From JBOGWP01 sp050693875 (GTDB taxonomy: Bacteria > Actinomycetota > CADDZG01 > JAHWKV01 > JBOGWP01), in assembly GCA_050693875.1 (NCBI GenBank), contig JBOGWP010000100.1, positions 1 to 12,899 on the forward strand: DNA of 12,899 nucleotides, read 5' to 3'. The translations under genes and the position numbers were made by a program. The notes under the pieces were generated by a model. It did no database searches, was not told the origin of the DNA, and was given only the letters and a program-made list of their open reading frames with translations. Each line of letters starts with the position of its first letter. The stretch's first letter is position 1. Shown piece by piece: positions 12,899 to 12,899 of the stretch.

Positions 12899-12899
12899 G
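12689..12899. repeat. Tandem repeat of CBS gene segment, copy 2 (runs to window edge)
   Basis: This is the second copy of the same segment, 211 bp visible. Homology begins exactly at GGCCACATCCC, and to its left (12634-12688) lies the 5' end of copy 1's gene. The repeat unit is therefore about 263 bp and includes the start codon region, as expected for a tandem duplication inside one gene. The right limit is beyond the window. Confidence 0.9.

Noticed and set aside
1..12899. CRISPR array, tRNA or rRNA genes
   Set aside because: No short regularly spaced repeats, cloverleaf-like sequences or ribosomal RNA signatures were seen; the only sizeable direct repeat is the CBS gene duplication.

Overview
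The window is GC-rich DNA of bacterial chromosomal type. Gene starts are often GTG, adjacent genes repeatedly overlap by 4 bp (GTGA or ATGA), and one gene looks leaderless. The ABC exporter has no membrane-fusion partner beside it, and there is a soluble GAF/HisKA_3 kinase with a NarL-type regulator. Together these suit a high-GC actinobacterium-like or Chloroflexota-like lineage; I cannot fix the taxon from the sequence alone.

Layout, left to right. Positions 2-184 hold the C-terminal end of an ISAzo13-type transposase running in from outside the window. It is followed by about 420 bp with no gene I can recognise. A stand-alone cyclic-nucleotide-binding (cNMP) domain protein lies at 603-1046 (+). 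Facing it is a long minus-strand cluster, in transcription order: class I aminotransferase (8255-7068), ABC ATPase (7071-6325), two-FtsX-domain ABC permease (6328-3500), a second small cNMP-fold protein (3455-3036), a CzcO/FMO-like flavoprotein oxidoreductase (2998-1496) and a CoA_binding_2 protein (1486-1064). The first three genes are joined by GTGA overlaps and the rest by short gaps, so this looks like one operon.

Upstream and divergent from it is a small two-helix membrane protein (8563-8757, +). Right at its stop codon lies an unusual 79-bp inverted-repeat element, followed by a second nested hairpin. A cytosolic YceI-family protein (9531-8986, -) comes next. Then a coupled two-component system is encoded on the minus strand: GAF histidine kinase 11498-10263 and response regulator 10266-9607.

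The right end is a CBS-domain cluster on the minus strand. It contains one intact two-CBS protein (12058-11675), a second CBS gene broken by a nonsense codon (12677-12249), and a nearly identical partial tandem copy of that gene (12898-12677) running off the window edge.

Inferred theme: the window is rich in small ligand-sensing folds (two cNMP, several CBS, one GAF, one CoA-binding) next to a flavoprotein and an ABC exporter. This suggests a redox or energy-responsive neighbourhood, but no pathway can be named from sequence alone. The strongest anomalies are the diverged tandem CBS duplication with its stop codon, the separate cNMP and flavoprotein genes, and the structured element at 8757-8835.
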